64,000 nt of DNA from Deltaproteobacteria bacterium. GTDB taxonomy: Bacteria > Myxococcota_A > Polyangia > HGW-17 > JAJRWW01. The notes beneath the pieces were generated by a model. It did no database searches, had not been told where the DNA came from, and worked only from the letters and a program-made list of their open reading frames with translations. The translations under genes were made by a program, and so were the position numbers. Of this stretch, positions 1 to 10,693 are shown in pieces. The number at the start of each line of letters is the position of its first letter. Position 1 is the first letter of the stretch. The stretch is taken from assembly GCA_029938605.1 (NCBI GenBank), contig JAOZUO010000001.1:21905-85904 (forward strand), in the 5' to 3' direction.

Positions 1-1844
<1,844 letters not shown>

Positions 1845-1979
1845 GCTAGCTTCTGCCTCCTGTTGGACTCCCGACCGCGCTTAACCCGTTTTGCCTATAA
1901 TTTCCGGATCTTGAGCGTATTTCGGCCGAGGTGTTGCGCAAGATATTCGGGATCTCGTCGAAAGTCAACCGGAAACGGC

Positions 1980-2171
1980 CTAGGTCCGCGCCTTTTCCGG
2001 GCTGGATTCCATGCGCCGTCGCAGATCCGCGATCCTCTCCTCCAGATCCTCTACCTCCACGAGCTGATGTGGACGAATGGAGTGCGCGGGCAGAGCAGCC
2101 TCCCGATCCGCAAGCTCCAGCTCGAGCCGACGCAGCTCCTGTTCGAGGTCCTGAATGGGGGTTTCAGTCAT
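1980..2171 (-). CDS. small predicted coiled-coil protein
   Basis: MTETPIQDLEQELRRLELELADREAALPAHSIRPHQLVEVEDLEERI...; start overlaps the cmk stop. Confidence 0.6.
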   Translation of the reverse strand: MTETPIQDLEQELRRLELELADREAALPAHSIRPHQLVEVEDLEERIADLRRRMESSPEKART

Positions 2172-2866
2172 GTAGTACCGACGTTCAGCGCTTCCCGCAC
2201 TGTCTGAGCCATGTGGTCTACGACTTGGTCTATGTCAAGGCCTGTCGAGTCCACTTCCACCGCGTCGGGGGCCTGCCGCAGGGGGGACTCCTCGCGCTGG
2301 CTGTCGTCACGGTCGCGTTGGCGCTGGTCGGTGAGCACCTTTACGAAGGGCTGCTCGGCGCCCGCCTCGCGCAGTTCCTCCCAGCGACGGTGAGCGCGAA
2401 CCTCAGCCGAGGCCGTCAGAAAAAACTTCACCGGCGCGTCTGGGAACACGGCGGTGCCCATGTCCCTGCCCTCGGCCACCACCAACCCTTGGGCCCCCAG
2501 CCCGCGCTGGAGCGACAGCAGCGCAGCGCGCACAGGAGCGTGCTTAGACACCTGGGAAGCGCCCCGAGTGACCTCTGGGGTCCGAATTTCCGCAGTGATA
2601 TCACGGTCACCGAGCTGAACCCGCTGTCCGCCCTCCTTCGGCAGGAACCGCAAATCCAGCTCGCCGGCGACCCGTCCCAGGGAGGCGCCGTCCTCCCAGG
2701 AGATATCTCCTTCGAGCGCCACCAGCGCCACCGCGCGATAGATGGCTCCCGTGTCCAGCCGCACACCGCCCAGTCGCTCGGCGAGACGCTGGGATACGGT
2801 GGATTTGCCGGCCCCAGCGGGACCGTCCACGGCGATCACGGCGTTCAATGGCATGGGTTCAGACAT
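2168..2866 (-). CDS. cmk: cytidylate kinase
   Basis: MSEPMPLNAVIAVDGPAGAGKSTVSQRLAERLGGVRLDTGAIYRAVAL, then VVAEGRDMGTAVFPDAPVKFFLTASAEVRAHRR. Confidence 0.93.
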   Translation of the reverse strand: MSEPMPLNAVIAVDGPAGAGKSTVSQRLAERLGGVRLDTGAIYRAVALVALEGDISWEDGASLGRVAGELDLRFLPKEGGQRVQLGDRDITAEIRTPEVTRGASQVSKHAPVRAALLSLQRGLGAQGLVVAEGRDMGTAVFPDAPVKFFLTASAEVRAHRRWEELREAGAEQPFVKVLTDQRQRDRDDSQREESPLRQAPDAVEVDSTGLDIDQVVDHMAQTVREALNVGTT

Positions 2867-2945
2867 GCCCCATGAATATTCGCCCCGGAGGGGATCCGTC
2901 AAGCAGTGTCGACGCTGCGCCGAATCGGGTGTATCTTTTCAGGCA

Positions 2946-3746
2946 ATGGAGTCCATCGCCAGTCGGGTCGGCAAGCTGCCCAGCATCACCGGAATCCTCG
3001 TGGCCGGGGTCTTGGGGTTCAATGTCTGGACCACGCTGCTCATCGTTCCCATTCTCCACTCCGCATCCACCGGGGTACTGCACACCCGCACGCCTCTGTG
3101 GCTACTGGCGCTGCCCATTCCGTTCCTCGTGGCGGGTCTGTGGCGCCTGAGCCGGGTGCTGCTACTGGCGCTGTTCCCCATGTCATTGGCGGTGCTCATC
3201 GCGGTGTTTCGAGGGGTCACGGGCCAGGGCATCTTCACGGTCTGGACCTTCGCGGTGGCGGCCCTGAGCTTGCTGGGCTACCTGGTGGGCTCCACGATCA
3301 TCCTCGAGGTCCAGGCGCGCCAGGACGACGCCGTGCGATCCCGCAGCCTGCCCCTGCCCCCGCTGTCGGCCAAGTGGAGTCGGCGGCGTCGGGTCTACCG
3401 GATGCTGGCGATCTTCGCCGCGCTCATCCCCTTGGCGCTGATCTACACCATCGACTTCCACCCCTCCACAGCGAGGAACCTGCATAAGGAGTATGGTGCC
3501 GGAGCCGGGGAGATGCAGGCTCTATACGTGGTCTGCGCGCTCGGACTTTGGCTCTGGCTCTTCGCGACGTTCTTCATGACCCCCCTGGAGCAGCACCGCC
3601 GCGGCGACTCGGACGTGCGCCAAGACCTGATCCGGCTGGACAACCGGGCCCGCCAAGGGCGGCCACGGCTCGGCTTCTATCTGGTAGTGGCGGCGGCCCT
3701 GGGGCTCATGGGGCTTTTGCTCTGGATGCGACAAAGGTATGGTTGA
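2946..3746 (+). CDS. multi-pass membrane protein of unknown function
   Basis: MESIASRVGKLPSITGILVAGVLGFNVWTTLLIVPIL... several hydrophobic helices. Confidence 0.7.
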   Translation: MESIASRVGKLPSITGILVAGVLGFNVWTTLLIVPILHSASTGVLHTRTPLWLLALPIPFLVAGLWRLSRVLLLALFPMSLAVLIAVFRGVTGQGIFTVWTFAVAALSLLGYLVGSTIILEVQARQDDAVRSRSLPLPPLSAKWSRRRRVYRMLAIFAALIPLALIYTIDFHPSTARNLHKEYGAGAGEMQALYVVCALGLWLWLFATFFMTPLEQHRRGDSDVRQDLIRLDNRARQGRPRLGFYLVVAAALGLMGLLLWMRQRYG

Positions 3747-3750
3747 GTAG

Positions 3751-3939
3751 ATGAGGCGATATTTCTTTGAAATTCTCTCGGTTGTGCTGCTCGTTGGGAG
3801 CATCGTCTTTTTCCACCAGACGGTGAGCTACCTGACCCGGCGTGATTACATCGCCGGACTCATCCTTATGCTCATCGGCCTGTCAGTGATGCGGGTGGGC
3901 AGCGAAATGGCCCGCCTGGCCCTGATTGATCGCAGGTGA
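3751..3939 (+). CDS. small membrane protein
   Basis: 62-aa ORF with two hydrophobic segments, tightly spaced in the operon (stop overlaps the next ORF start). Confidence 0.5.
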   Translation: MRRYFFEILSVVLLVGSIVFFHQTVSYLTRRDYIAGLILMLIGLSVMRVGSEMARLALIDRR

Positions 3940-4946
3940 CGGATCACAGAATGTCGGCAGGTCGAACCAAGACAAGAATGTGCCGCCTCATGGCCCTGAT
4001 GCTGATCCTGGCGGCGGGGCCGGGCTGTAAGGAGAAGCGGCAGGGCCACTGCCCCAAATACATCCAGGTTCGCGCGGTGGAGCCGACACCAGGGGATGTG
4101 GTGGTGGCAGAGGTAAACGGGCGCCCCATTCTGGCCAGCGCGGTCCGTCGGCGGGCACTCCACAGCAAGGTCACGGTCCGGGAGGGACTGGCCGAGCTCA
4201 TCAACGAGGAGCTCCTCGTACAGGAGGCTGAACGACGGGGACTGCATCGGGATCCCGGAGTTGTGGAGGCAGGAAAGGCGGCGGCCATCTACCAACTCCT
4301 GGCGCACACCTTCGAAAAAGACTTCACGCCCAAGGATGTGGAGGACGCGGAGCTACGGCGGATCTACAAACGGATGAGCCGGCGCTGGTTCAACCGGCCA
4401 GAGCTACGGAACTTCGCGCACGCCTACCTGACGCGCCCGTGGTTCAAGCGGAACCGACGCTGGACCATCGACATCGAAAAGGACCGCGAGCTCAAGCAAA
4501 TACTACGGAACTTCAGACGGCTGTTGCTCCAAAAGCGTCCCAAAACCTGGGAGGCCTTCAGGGCGCTGGCATCGAACTTCGACCAAGGAGACCAGGAGCT
4601 GTCCTTTGGCAAGGGTCTCAAATCCCACAAGGACCTGCGACCTGCATTCGCCGACGTGCTCTTCGCGCTGGTTCGACCGGGCGACTTCTCCGAGGTCATC
4701 GAGACGCGCCCCTGGTACCATGTGGCGTATCTCATCGAGATCAAGCCGCGCAAATCCATCCCCTTCGCCCAGGCTCGGTCGGATATCCGAGACAAGGTAT
4801 TTCCCGGGCTCCGCAAGAAGGCTTTCACCAAGTGGGTAGACAAGATCAAACAGCAGTGCTCTATACGCGTCAAGCCGGAGAACCTGCCCGTGGGCGGGGT
4901 GGCAGTGGGCGAGCGGTCCAAGGGTGCCTCGGCAGGGGATAGGTAG
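3936..4946 (+). CDS. PpiC/SurA-like peptidylprolyl isomerase lipoprotein
   Basis: Signal and lipobox (LILAAGPGCKEK); VVVAEVNGRPILASAVRR...EGLAELINEELLVQEAERRGL resembles the SurA N-domain; LSFGKGLKSHKDLRPAFADVLFALVRPGDFSEVIETRPWYHVAYLIEIKPRK resembles parvulin. Confidence 0.75.
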   Translation: MTDHRMSAGRTKTRMCRLMALMLILAAGPGCKEKRQGHCPKYIQVRAVEPTPGDVVVAEVNGRPILASAVRRRALHSKVTVREGLAELINEELLVQEAERRGLHRDPGVVEAGKAAAIYQLLAHTFEKDFTPKDVEDAELRRIYKRMSRRWFNRPELRNFAHAYLTRPWFKRNRRWTIDIEKDRELKQILRNFRRLLLQKRPKTWEAFRALASNFDQGDQELSFGKGLKSHKDLRPAFADVLFALVRPGDFSEVIETRPWYHVAYLIEIKPRKSIPFAQARSDIRDKVFPGLRKKAFTKWVDKIKQQCSIRVKPENLPVGGVAVGERSKGASAGDR

Positions 4947-4953
4947 CCGCCCT

Positions 4954-5316
4954 ATGCCCTCGGCCTTTGCGGAGATTTTGGCGGAGTTGGTGGGAGAGAT
5001 CCCCGGCGCCCTGGGAGCGGTCTTTCTGGACTGGGATGGCGAGGCAGTGGACCAGTTCTCCCACATCCCGCTGTTTGACATCCTGCTGGTGGGGGCGCAC
5101 TGGGGCATCGTGCTGCGACACGTAAACAATCTTCTGGAGAATCACGCCTGGGGGGCGACCCAGCTCGTGGTGCTCAATGGACCCGAGACGGACATCCTCA
5201 TCAAGCCCATCACCGAGGACTACGCTGTTGTGCTGGCCATGAAGGCCGGGCACCACCTCGCCCACGCCATCAGCGCCATGGACAGCGTCACCGCAGCCAT
5301 CGAGGGAGAGATGTGA
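4954..5316 (+). CDS. Roadblock/LC7-like protein
   Basis: MPSAFAEILAELVGEIPGALGAVFLDWDGEAVDQFS... matches the Roadblock/LC7 layout. Confidence 0.65.
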   Translation: MPSAFAEILAELVGEIPGALGAVFLDWDGEAVDQFSHIPLFDILLVGAHWGIVLRHVNNLLENHAWGATQLVVLNGPETDILIKPITEDYAVVLAMKAGHHLAHAISAMDSVTAAIEGEM

Positions 5317-5858
5317 TCCGCGGGCGGCTCCCCATTGGGTCGGCCGGGCTCACGTCGGGTGGCCTCCGGACGCTGGGTCGCCTGGTCACGCTGGGCGGCC
5401 TGGTCGCGCTGGGCGGCCTGGTCGCGCTGGGCGGCCTGGTCGCCTGTGGACCGGCCTTCCTGGTGCTGGCCAAGATCGACGACGCCATCGAGGACCACAA
5501 GGACCAGCGACTACCGCCCTATCTATGTGGCAACGCCATCTGCGACCGCGGGCGCGGAGAGAGCTGCGGGAGCTGTCCGGCTGACTGCGGCCCCTGCAGC
5601 AAAGCCGCCCCGGAGCTGGTGGCCCTCTCCCCGGAGTCGGGAAAGTCCAACCGCTGGGTGTCGATATTCGGCTCGCACCTGGGCGGCGTAGAGCGCCTGT
5701 GGATAGCCAAGGGTGGCAAGCTGATCCTGCTCCGGCATCGGCAGGTGTCCACCCGGCTGGAGTTCTTCATCCCGGTCGGCTCCCCCGGCGGCACCCTACA
5801 CGTACAGGTCCACGGCAAACGCAGCCCCACCGGGCTCAGCTATGATGTTCGTCCATAG
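5313..5858 (+). CDS. lipoprotein with short Cys motif and IPT/TIG-like domain
   Basis: Lipobox-like LVACGPAF; CGNAICDRGRGESCGSCPADCGPC; PELVALSPESGKSNRWVSIFGSHLGG (TIG-like). Confidence 0.6.
   Translation: MIRGRLPIGSAGLTSGGLRTLGRLVTLGGLVALGGLVALGGLVACGPAFLVLAKIDDAIEDHKDQRLPPYLCGNAICDRGRGESCGSCPADCGPCSKAAPELVALSPESGKSNRWVSIFGSHLGGVERLWIAKGGKLILLRHRQVSTRLEFFIPVGSPGGTLHVQVHGKRSPTGLSYDVRP
5823..5854. repeat. 32-bp direct repeat, left copy (agccccaccgggctcagctatgatgttcgtcc)
   Basis: Perfect match to 7039-7070, read directly from the sequence. Confidence 0.97.
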
Positions 5859-5979
5859 CGCGCCCGCCCCATAGGGGCCGCCAAAAAAATTACTCGATCG
5901 CCCAGAACGCCGATTCAGCCCCGCTCGACACCCTGAATCGACTATTTATATTGCATCGGGCCCTTAGCCGGCCGTTGGA

Positions 5980-6150
5980 TGTTTCATTTTCCCGCCGGAT
6001 GATTTATCTCAGCCAAATCTGAAACAAAAATAGCCCTTTGGTGTTTCACATTCCCGCCAGATGACTCATCCCAGCCAAATCTGAAACAAAAATAGCCCTT
6101 TGGTGTTCCACTTTCCCGCCAGATGAATCACCTCAACCGATTCTGAAACA
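5980..6150 (+). repeat. three-unit array of 47-bp imperfect palindromes (62-bp period)
   Basis: Units 5980-6026, 6042-6088, 6104-6150; each starts TGTTYCA and ends TGAAACA; both 15-bp spacers are aaaatagccctttgg. Confidence 0.95.
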
Positions 6151-6224
6151 AATCTCCACAATCCAAGCAACCGTCACCGGGCAGCGACGATAACCCTGTT
6201 GAGACAACGAAGCAGGAGTAGCCA

Positions 6225-6977
6225 ATGCCGCCGATCGGACACCACATCATCATTCGACTCCGCTCCGACCGGGTGCTCACCCCTACCTCGGTCCAGAGGC
6301 GCATCGCAGCGCGAGTGGTCCTGGAACAAGGACGAGTGGCCAATTTGATCAACTTCTCCATTCCCGATACCCACGCCCACATTAAGGCTGCTTGCAGCGA
6401 CGCCGCGAGCCACGAAATGGCACGACGGGTCGAGCTGAGCCTGGGCCGGCGTCTGCACCTACCTGTTGGATTCGAGCGGGCCCGGGTCAAACCGATACGT
6501 GACGTCTGGCATCACTCCAGCCTGTTTACCTATGTCTTCAACCAATATCGCCATCACGGCCTCGACTGGGATCCCTACTTCGAGGCCACGAATCTGCCCG
6601 ATCTCCTTGGGATGCGCCTGATTGGAGCCTACACCAGCGACAATGTTGGAAGGGCGCTGCCCCGCATAGGGCACAAACAGCTTCTCAAGTGGTTCGGCTG
6701 TGACACGGTTCCGCCCGCGGACAGTCCCGTGGAACGCTTACTCGACGCCGCGTCAGCCGCGGCAGCGCTCCCCTCCCTACACGGCTCCAGCCGCGACGTG
6801 CTAACCGCCCGCCGCGCCGTCGTCGAAATCGCTCACGGCCAGCTCCAACAAAACGAGCTGACAGAGCTCCTACGAATATCGCGCACGTCACTGCATCGTC
6901 TGCGTCAACGCCCCGTGGACCAACGCCTTGTGGAGGCGATACGCCTACAGCTCAGCCTGAGGGCAATGCTGAAGTAA
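6225..6977 (+). CDS. RAYT/Y1 (HUH) transposase-like protein with C-terminal HTH-like tail
   Basis: Motifs LINFSIPDTHAHIKAA (HUH-like) and FERARVKPIRDVWHHSSLFTYVFNQYRHHGLDWDPYFEATNLPDLLGMR (cf. YIHxNPVxxGLVxxPxxYxWSSxxxxLG of Y1_Tnp/RAYT); C-terminal NELTELLRISRTSLHRLRQRP HTH-like. Confidence 0.65.
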   Translation: MPPIGHHIIIRLRSDRVLTPTSVQRRIAARVVLEQGRVANLINFSIPDTHAHIKAACSDAASHEMARRVELSLGRRLHLPVGFERARVKPIRDVWHHSSLFTYVFNQYRHHGLDWDPYFEATNLPDLLGMRLIGAYTSDNVGRALPRIGHKQLLKWFGCDTVPPADSPVERLLDAASAAAALPSLHGSSRDVLTARRAVVEIAHGQLQQNELTELLRISRTSLHRLRQRPVDQRLVEAIRLQLSLRAMLK

Positions 6978-7038
6978 TTCCCAGGCATCGCAGTCTAAAC
7001 AAATACCAGTGATCTCGCGCGACGATTCCGCGCTGAGA

Positions 7039-7070
7039 AGCCCCACCGGGCTCAGCTATGATGTTCGTCC
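7039..7070. repeat. 32-bp direct repeat, right copy
   Basis: Identical to 5823-5854. Confidence 0.97.
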
Positions 7071-7312
7071 TTGAGAAACAGCTTGTGATACTCGTCATCG
7101 GACAGGTGCTTGCGTAGCAGCTTGCCCGCCCAGTCCACGGTGGCGAGGATCTCCTCCTCGGATAGACGCCCCGCCAGCACCCCGATGAGGTCGTCGTCGG
7201 TGAGCTTCTGCAGATAGGCCATCAGGGAGTGCTCGTCAGTCTCCCGGTCCACCCCGAAGGCGATCATCCCCACATCATAGTCATTCACAAAATCGTGCTT
7301 GTGTTTTGTCAT
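7052..7312 (-). CDS. small acidic protein of unknown function
   Basis: MTKHKHDFVNDYDVGMIAFGVDRETDEHSLMAYLQKLTDDDLIGVLAGRLSEEEI...; its last codons lie in the 32-bp repeat. Confidence 0.6.
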   Translation of the reverse strand: MTKHKHDFVNDYDVGMIAFGVDRETDEHSLMAYLQKLTDDDLIGVLAGRLSEEEILATVDWAGKLLRKHLSDDEYHKLFLKDEHHS

Positions 7313-7354
7313 CGTCTCTTCGCTGTCGTTGTTATTGTTGTTGTTTTGTTGTTG

Positions 7355-8758
7355 TCATCGACGCCGACGCCGACGCCGACGCCGGGGGTCGGGGGCCGGG
7401 GGTCGGGGGCCGGTCCTGCCCTTTCGTAGCTCCCGGTGGACCCCTTCGTGGGTGCGGGGATTGAGCGGACAGGACGTGGAACCGAGCTTCTTGCGAAAGC
7501 GATCGTACGCCCGCAGCAGTCCCTGGGCAAGGAGACGCCCCATGAGGGCGGCTCCGTCGGGGGTGAGATGGGTGAGATCGTGCCACATGAGAGAGGGCTT
7601 GGCCCGAAACCACCGCTTGGCGGCACCGTCTCCGCCCTGGGTGGCGAGGCTGTCCCAGAACGCGCAGCCGTTGGCCAAGGCCGCCGCACGCTGCCACTGG
7701 GAAATGCGTCTCATGATGGGGCGACTCTTCTTGGAGCGGTACCAGCTATAGCCGCGATCCACCGGCCCCACCACCAGGCACGAGATGCGCGGTCGTGCTT
7801 GCCCCAGGCGATTGAGCACCTTCTTGACCCGGCGCCGGTACCACTGCTCGGTCAGCTTTCGAATATCCGAGGAGTTGGCCCCGTACTGGAAGATCACCAG
7901 GGAGACCCGACGCTGGCGCAGTTGCCGGTGCCAGTGGCGGGTGGGCAGCTTGAGCAGGTTCCCAAAGGAAGTGGAGACCATGCCCAGCCCGTCGAACACC
8001 ACGCCCGGGCCGTTGCGCTCCAACGAGAGGCCATAGAGCCTCACCACGCCCCCGCCGCCATGTACGAGCCGCAGCCTCCGGGAGGTCTCCGGGAACGCGA
8101 TGGTCTGCATCCCCCCGCGCCCGCCCATCCCGCGCGTGGAGACCCGCCCCAGCTTCACCCGCCCCGTGGACAACTCCAACCATCCGCCGCGTGCGCGCTG
8201 CTCGTAATACAACCTCACCCGCGACACGCGCCCGCCCATCTTCCCCTCCTTTCGGACTCGGAGGGTCAACAGGGCACCCGGGTTGATGGACCACGTCAGC
8301 GCGCCTCCGTAGCCATAGTGTCCATTCTTCAAGTAGCGGTACAAAAAGGACGCCAGGCGCCAGTACTTGTTCCGCCACACGCGAACGCCCTGGCGGTGGT
8401 AGTACTTCGTGGGCGAGCGCAGCAGCAGGTAGCCGTGCCCTCCGTCGCCGAACCGCGCCTGCAGCACCTGACGCGCCGCCGAGCTCACGCGGTCCCCGGC
8501 CACGATGGAGTCCCCATAATGGGCGAGTCGTACGATCTTCGGGCCTCGCCGATCCTCCAGGCAGGCCAACTGCTCGAACACCCGCCGGAGTCCCTTATGG
8601 CCCGGGTCCTCAATATCCCGCGGCGTGAACAGCGGCGTAACCCGCGGGGTGTCGCGCGCAATAGCCCGCGAGCCGTTGCCCCGAGGCGCACTCCACGCCC
8701 GGCCGGTGAAGCTTCCCAGCAACATCAGTGCGACAATGGGGATCTGGACGCGGTACAT
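7355..8758 (-). CDS. SGNH/GDSL-hydrolase-like secreted protein
   Basis: RLAHYGDSIVAGDRVSSAARQVLQARFGDGGHGYLLLRSP (block I), VSLVIFQYGANSSDIRK, DLTHLTPDGAALMGRLL (catalytic D-x-x-H block). N-terminal signal MYRVQIPIVALMLLGSFTGRAWSA. Confidence 0.75.
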   Translation of the reverse strand: MYRVQIPIVALMLLGSFTGRAWSAPRGNGSRAIARDTPRVTPLFTPRDIEDPGHKGLRRVFEQLACLEDRRGPKIVRLAHYGDSIVAGDRVSSAARQVLQARFGDGGHGYLLLRSPTKYYHRQGVRVWRNKYWRLASFLYRYLKNGHYGYGGALTWSINPGALLTLRVRKEGKMGGRVSRVRLYYEQRARGGWLELSTGRVKLGRVSTRGMGGRGGMQTIAFPETSRRLRLVHGGGGVVRLYGLSLERNGPGVVFDGLGMVSTSFGNLLKLPTRHWHRQLRQRRVSLVIFQYGANSSDIRKLTEQWYRRRVKKVLNRLGQARPRISCLVVGPVDRGYSWYRSKKSRPIMRRISQWQRAAALANGCAFWDSLATQGGDGAAKRWFRAKPSLMWHDLTHLTPDGAALMGRLLAQGLLRAYDRFRKKLGSTSCPLNPRTHEGVHRELRKGRTGPRPPAPDPRRRRRRRRR

Positions 8759-8766
8759 TCCGCGGC

Positions 8767-9420
8767 TCACTGAGCCATGCGTCGGTCGATGGTTTCGCGG
8801 ATCTTCGCGACCAGGGCGTCGGCCCGGGCCGGCCACTCAGCCAGCGCGCGCTCCACCTCATCCCGCAAATCCCCCGACCCCAGCTCGGGCAGGTTGATGC
8901 GCACATTGTAGGCGGCGCCAACAAAGCCCGTGTGGAGGGTGAGCCCGGCCACCGCCGCGTCGGAGAGGGCGTTGTCACTGCCCTCGGCTGCGACGTCCCG
9001 ACCCCGCTCCAGCCCGTCGAGGCAGAGCCGCATCACCTCCAGGGGGACCCGGGTGGCTTCCGCATAGGCCAGCGCCAATGCCCGGGCCTGCGCCTCCTCC
9101 TCGGCGTCGTCCCCCTTGGGCAGCCCGTACGCATCCATCACCACATCGAAAGCCTCGGCGTCCTCGTCCACCAGCTCCTTGAGCCGGTCCCGCAAGACCA
9201 TCAGGCCGTCTCCACGCTCGCGCATGGCGGCCTCCACGGACTGGTACTTCTTCTTGCCCACCGTGAGCCGGCAGACCATGAGCAGTAGCCCTGCGCCGAG
9301 GCTTCCGTTGAGCGCGGCCACCGCACCGCCGCCCGGGGTTGGCGCCCGAGACGCCGTCTGCTGGATAAAGCTCGCCACGGGCAGGTACGCCAGCTTGGAT
9401 GCTTTGGCTCTTTCGACCAT
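8767..9420 (-). CDS. cyclodeaminase/methenyltetrahydrofolate cyclohydrolase family protein
   Basis: FIQQTASRAPTPGGGAVAALNGSLGAGLLLMVCRLTVGKKKY. Confidence 0.88.
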   Translation of the reverse strand: MVERAKASKLAYLPVASFIQQTASRAPTPGGGAVAALNGSLGAGLLLMVCRLTVGKKKYQSVEAAMRERGDGLMVLRDRLKELVDEDAEAFDVVMDAYGLPKGDDAEEEAQARALALAYAEATRVPLEVMRLCLDGLERGRDVAAEGSDNALSDAAVAGLTLHTGFVGAAYNVRINLPELGSGDLRDEVERALAEWPARADALVAKIRETIDRRMAQ

Positions 9421-9478
9421 GGGGGTCCTCCTCGCGAACCGCTAGGCAGCTCGCTTCACGAATCACTCAACGAATCAC

Positions 9479-10555
9479 TCAACGAATCGCGTACTCGATA
9501 ATCTTCGTATGGATGTCGAAGGGGTTGAAGTCAGACAGTCCCAGGTAGTCGTGGGCCACCCGCACCAGCGCCTCCTCGGTGAGGTCCGCCGTCCGCTCGC
9601 CCCGCTCAAACAGATCGTACTCGGCGGCCATGAGCAGCGGCTCGATGGGGATGAGCCCCACCACCTCCGAGCCCGTCACGGTGATCCCCCGCTTGGCGGC
9701 CTCAAAGCGCACCTCCTCGAAGGCCACATGAGGCGCGGTGATAAGGTAGTGCGTAAGGTTCATGGAGACCTGGCACATCTTCCGCTCGGGGATGTGCACG
9801 CCGATGCCCTTGGTGAAGCGCAGCTTTCCGGGGATCATCTTCTTGCGACCACGCGCGTCCACCGCGGGCGCGCCGTCGGGCCCCAGCACCGGAGTGCCCA
9901 GCTCGCGTACGGCGTTGGCCACCTCGTTCACCGCGTCCAGATCCTCAGTGTCCAGGTCGATGTTGTAGGCCACCAGGAAGAACCGCGCCCCTGCCGCCAC
10001 GGCGCCGAACCGCGGCACAAACTCGGCGGGCCCGAAGTCCGGCGCGTACTCCGGCAACTTCAGCTTCTCGGCCAATCCCTCGTACTCACCGGCGCGCACC
10101 CTGGCCAGGTTCTTGCGCTCGGGGCGGCTGGCCGCGGACTCGTACAGATACACGGGCAGTCCCAGCTCCGAACCCACGCGCTTGCCGTAGGTCCGGGCGA
10201 GGTCCGCGCAGTCACTGAGAGTCACCCCCTTGACCGGCACGAAGGGGCAGACGTCCAGCGCACCGAACCGCGGGTGGCCGCCGGTCTGCTTCGTCATATC
10301 GATCTTCTCGGAGGCCACGGCGGTGACTCGCACGGCCGCCTCCACCACCGGCTCGGGCGCACCCACGAAGGTCACCACTACGCGGTTATACGAAGCGTCG
10401 GGCTCCAGCCCCAGAAACTCCACGCCCTCCACGGTTCGGACGGCCGCCTCGATGGCATCAAAAACCGCGGGGTCGCTTCCCTCGGAAAAGTTGGGCACAC
10501 ACTCGACGATCTGTTCCATTGGCTGTTCCATGGGCTGTTCCATTGGCTGGTCCAT
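9479..10555 (-). CDS. ftcD: glutamate formimidoyltransferase
   Basis: QIVECVPNFSEGSDPAVFDAIEAAVRTVEGVEFLGLEPDASYNRVVVTFVGAPEPVVEAA...GGHPRFGALDVCPFVP. Start ambiguous among four repeated ATGs. Confidence 0.9.
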   Translation of the reverse strand: MDQPMEQPMEQPMEQIVECVPNFSEGSDPAVFDAIEAAVRTVEGVEFLGLEPDASYNRVVVTFVGAPEPVVEAAVRVTAVASEKIDMTKQTGGHPRFGALDVCPFVPVKGVTLSDCADLARTYGKRVGSELGLPVYLYESAASRPERKNLARVRAGEYEGLAEKLKLPEYAPDFGPAEFVPRFGAVAAGARFFLVAYNIDLDTEDLDAVNEVANAVRELGTPVLGPDGAPAVDARGRKKMIPGKLRFTKGIGVHIPERKMCQVSMNLTHYLITAPHVAFEEVRFEAAKRGITVTGSEVVGLIPIEPLLMAAEYDLFERGERTADLTEEALVRVAHDYLGLSDFNPFDIHTKIIEYAIR

Positions 10556-10693
10556 TCGGCGCAGATGATAACGAAGGGCGAAGGCTTTGGGGGGAACTTT
10601 TTTCGAGCGCAAGGTGATGCGCCAAACCCTTCCCAAGCCGCAACGTCAGTGGCACTATCGACGCATCGTATAGTAAATCGAGGAGAATGACGT

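Larger units (their letters stand above)
5855..7038 (+). mobile_element. putative RAYT/REP-like insertion bounded by 32-bp direct repeats
   Basis: Segment between perfect 32-bp repeats; contains the 62-bp-period palindrome array and a Y1-transposase-like ORF. Both interrupted genes keep their 3' ends. Confidence 0.6.

Noticed and set aside
5980-6150. CRISPR array
   Set aside because: Only three units, the 15-bp spacers are identical rather than unique, and there are no cas genes.
7436-8773. 445-aa + strand ORF
   Set aside because: Antisense to the SGNH-like gene; composition is not protein-like.
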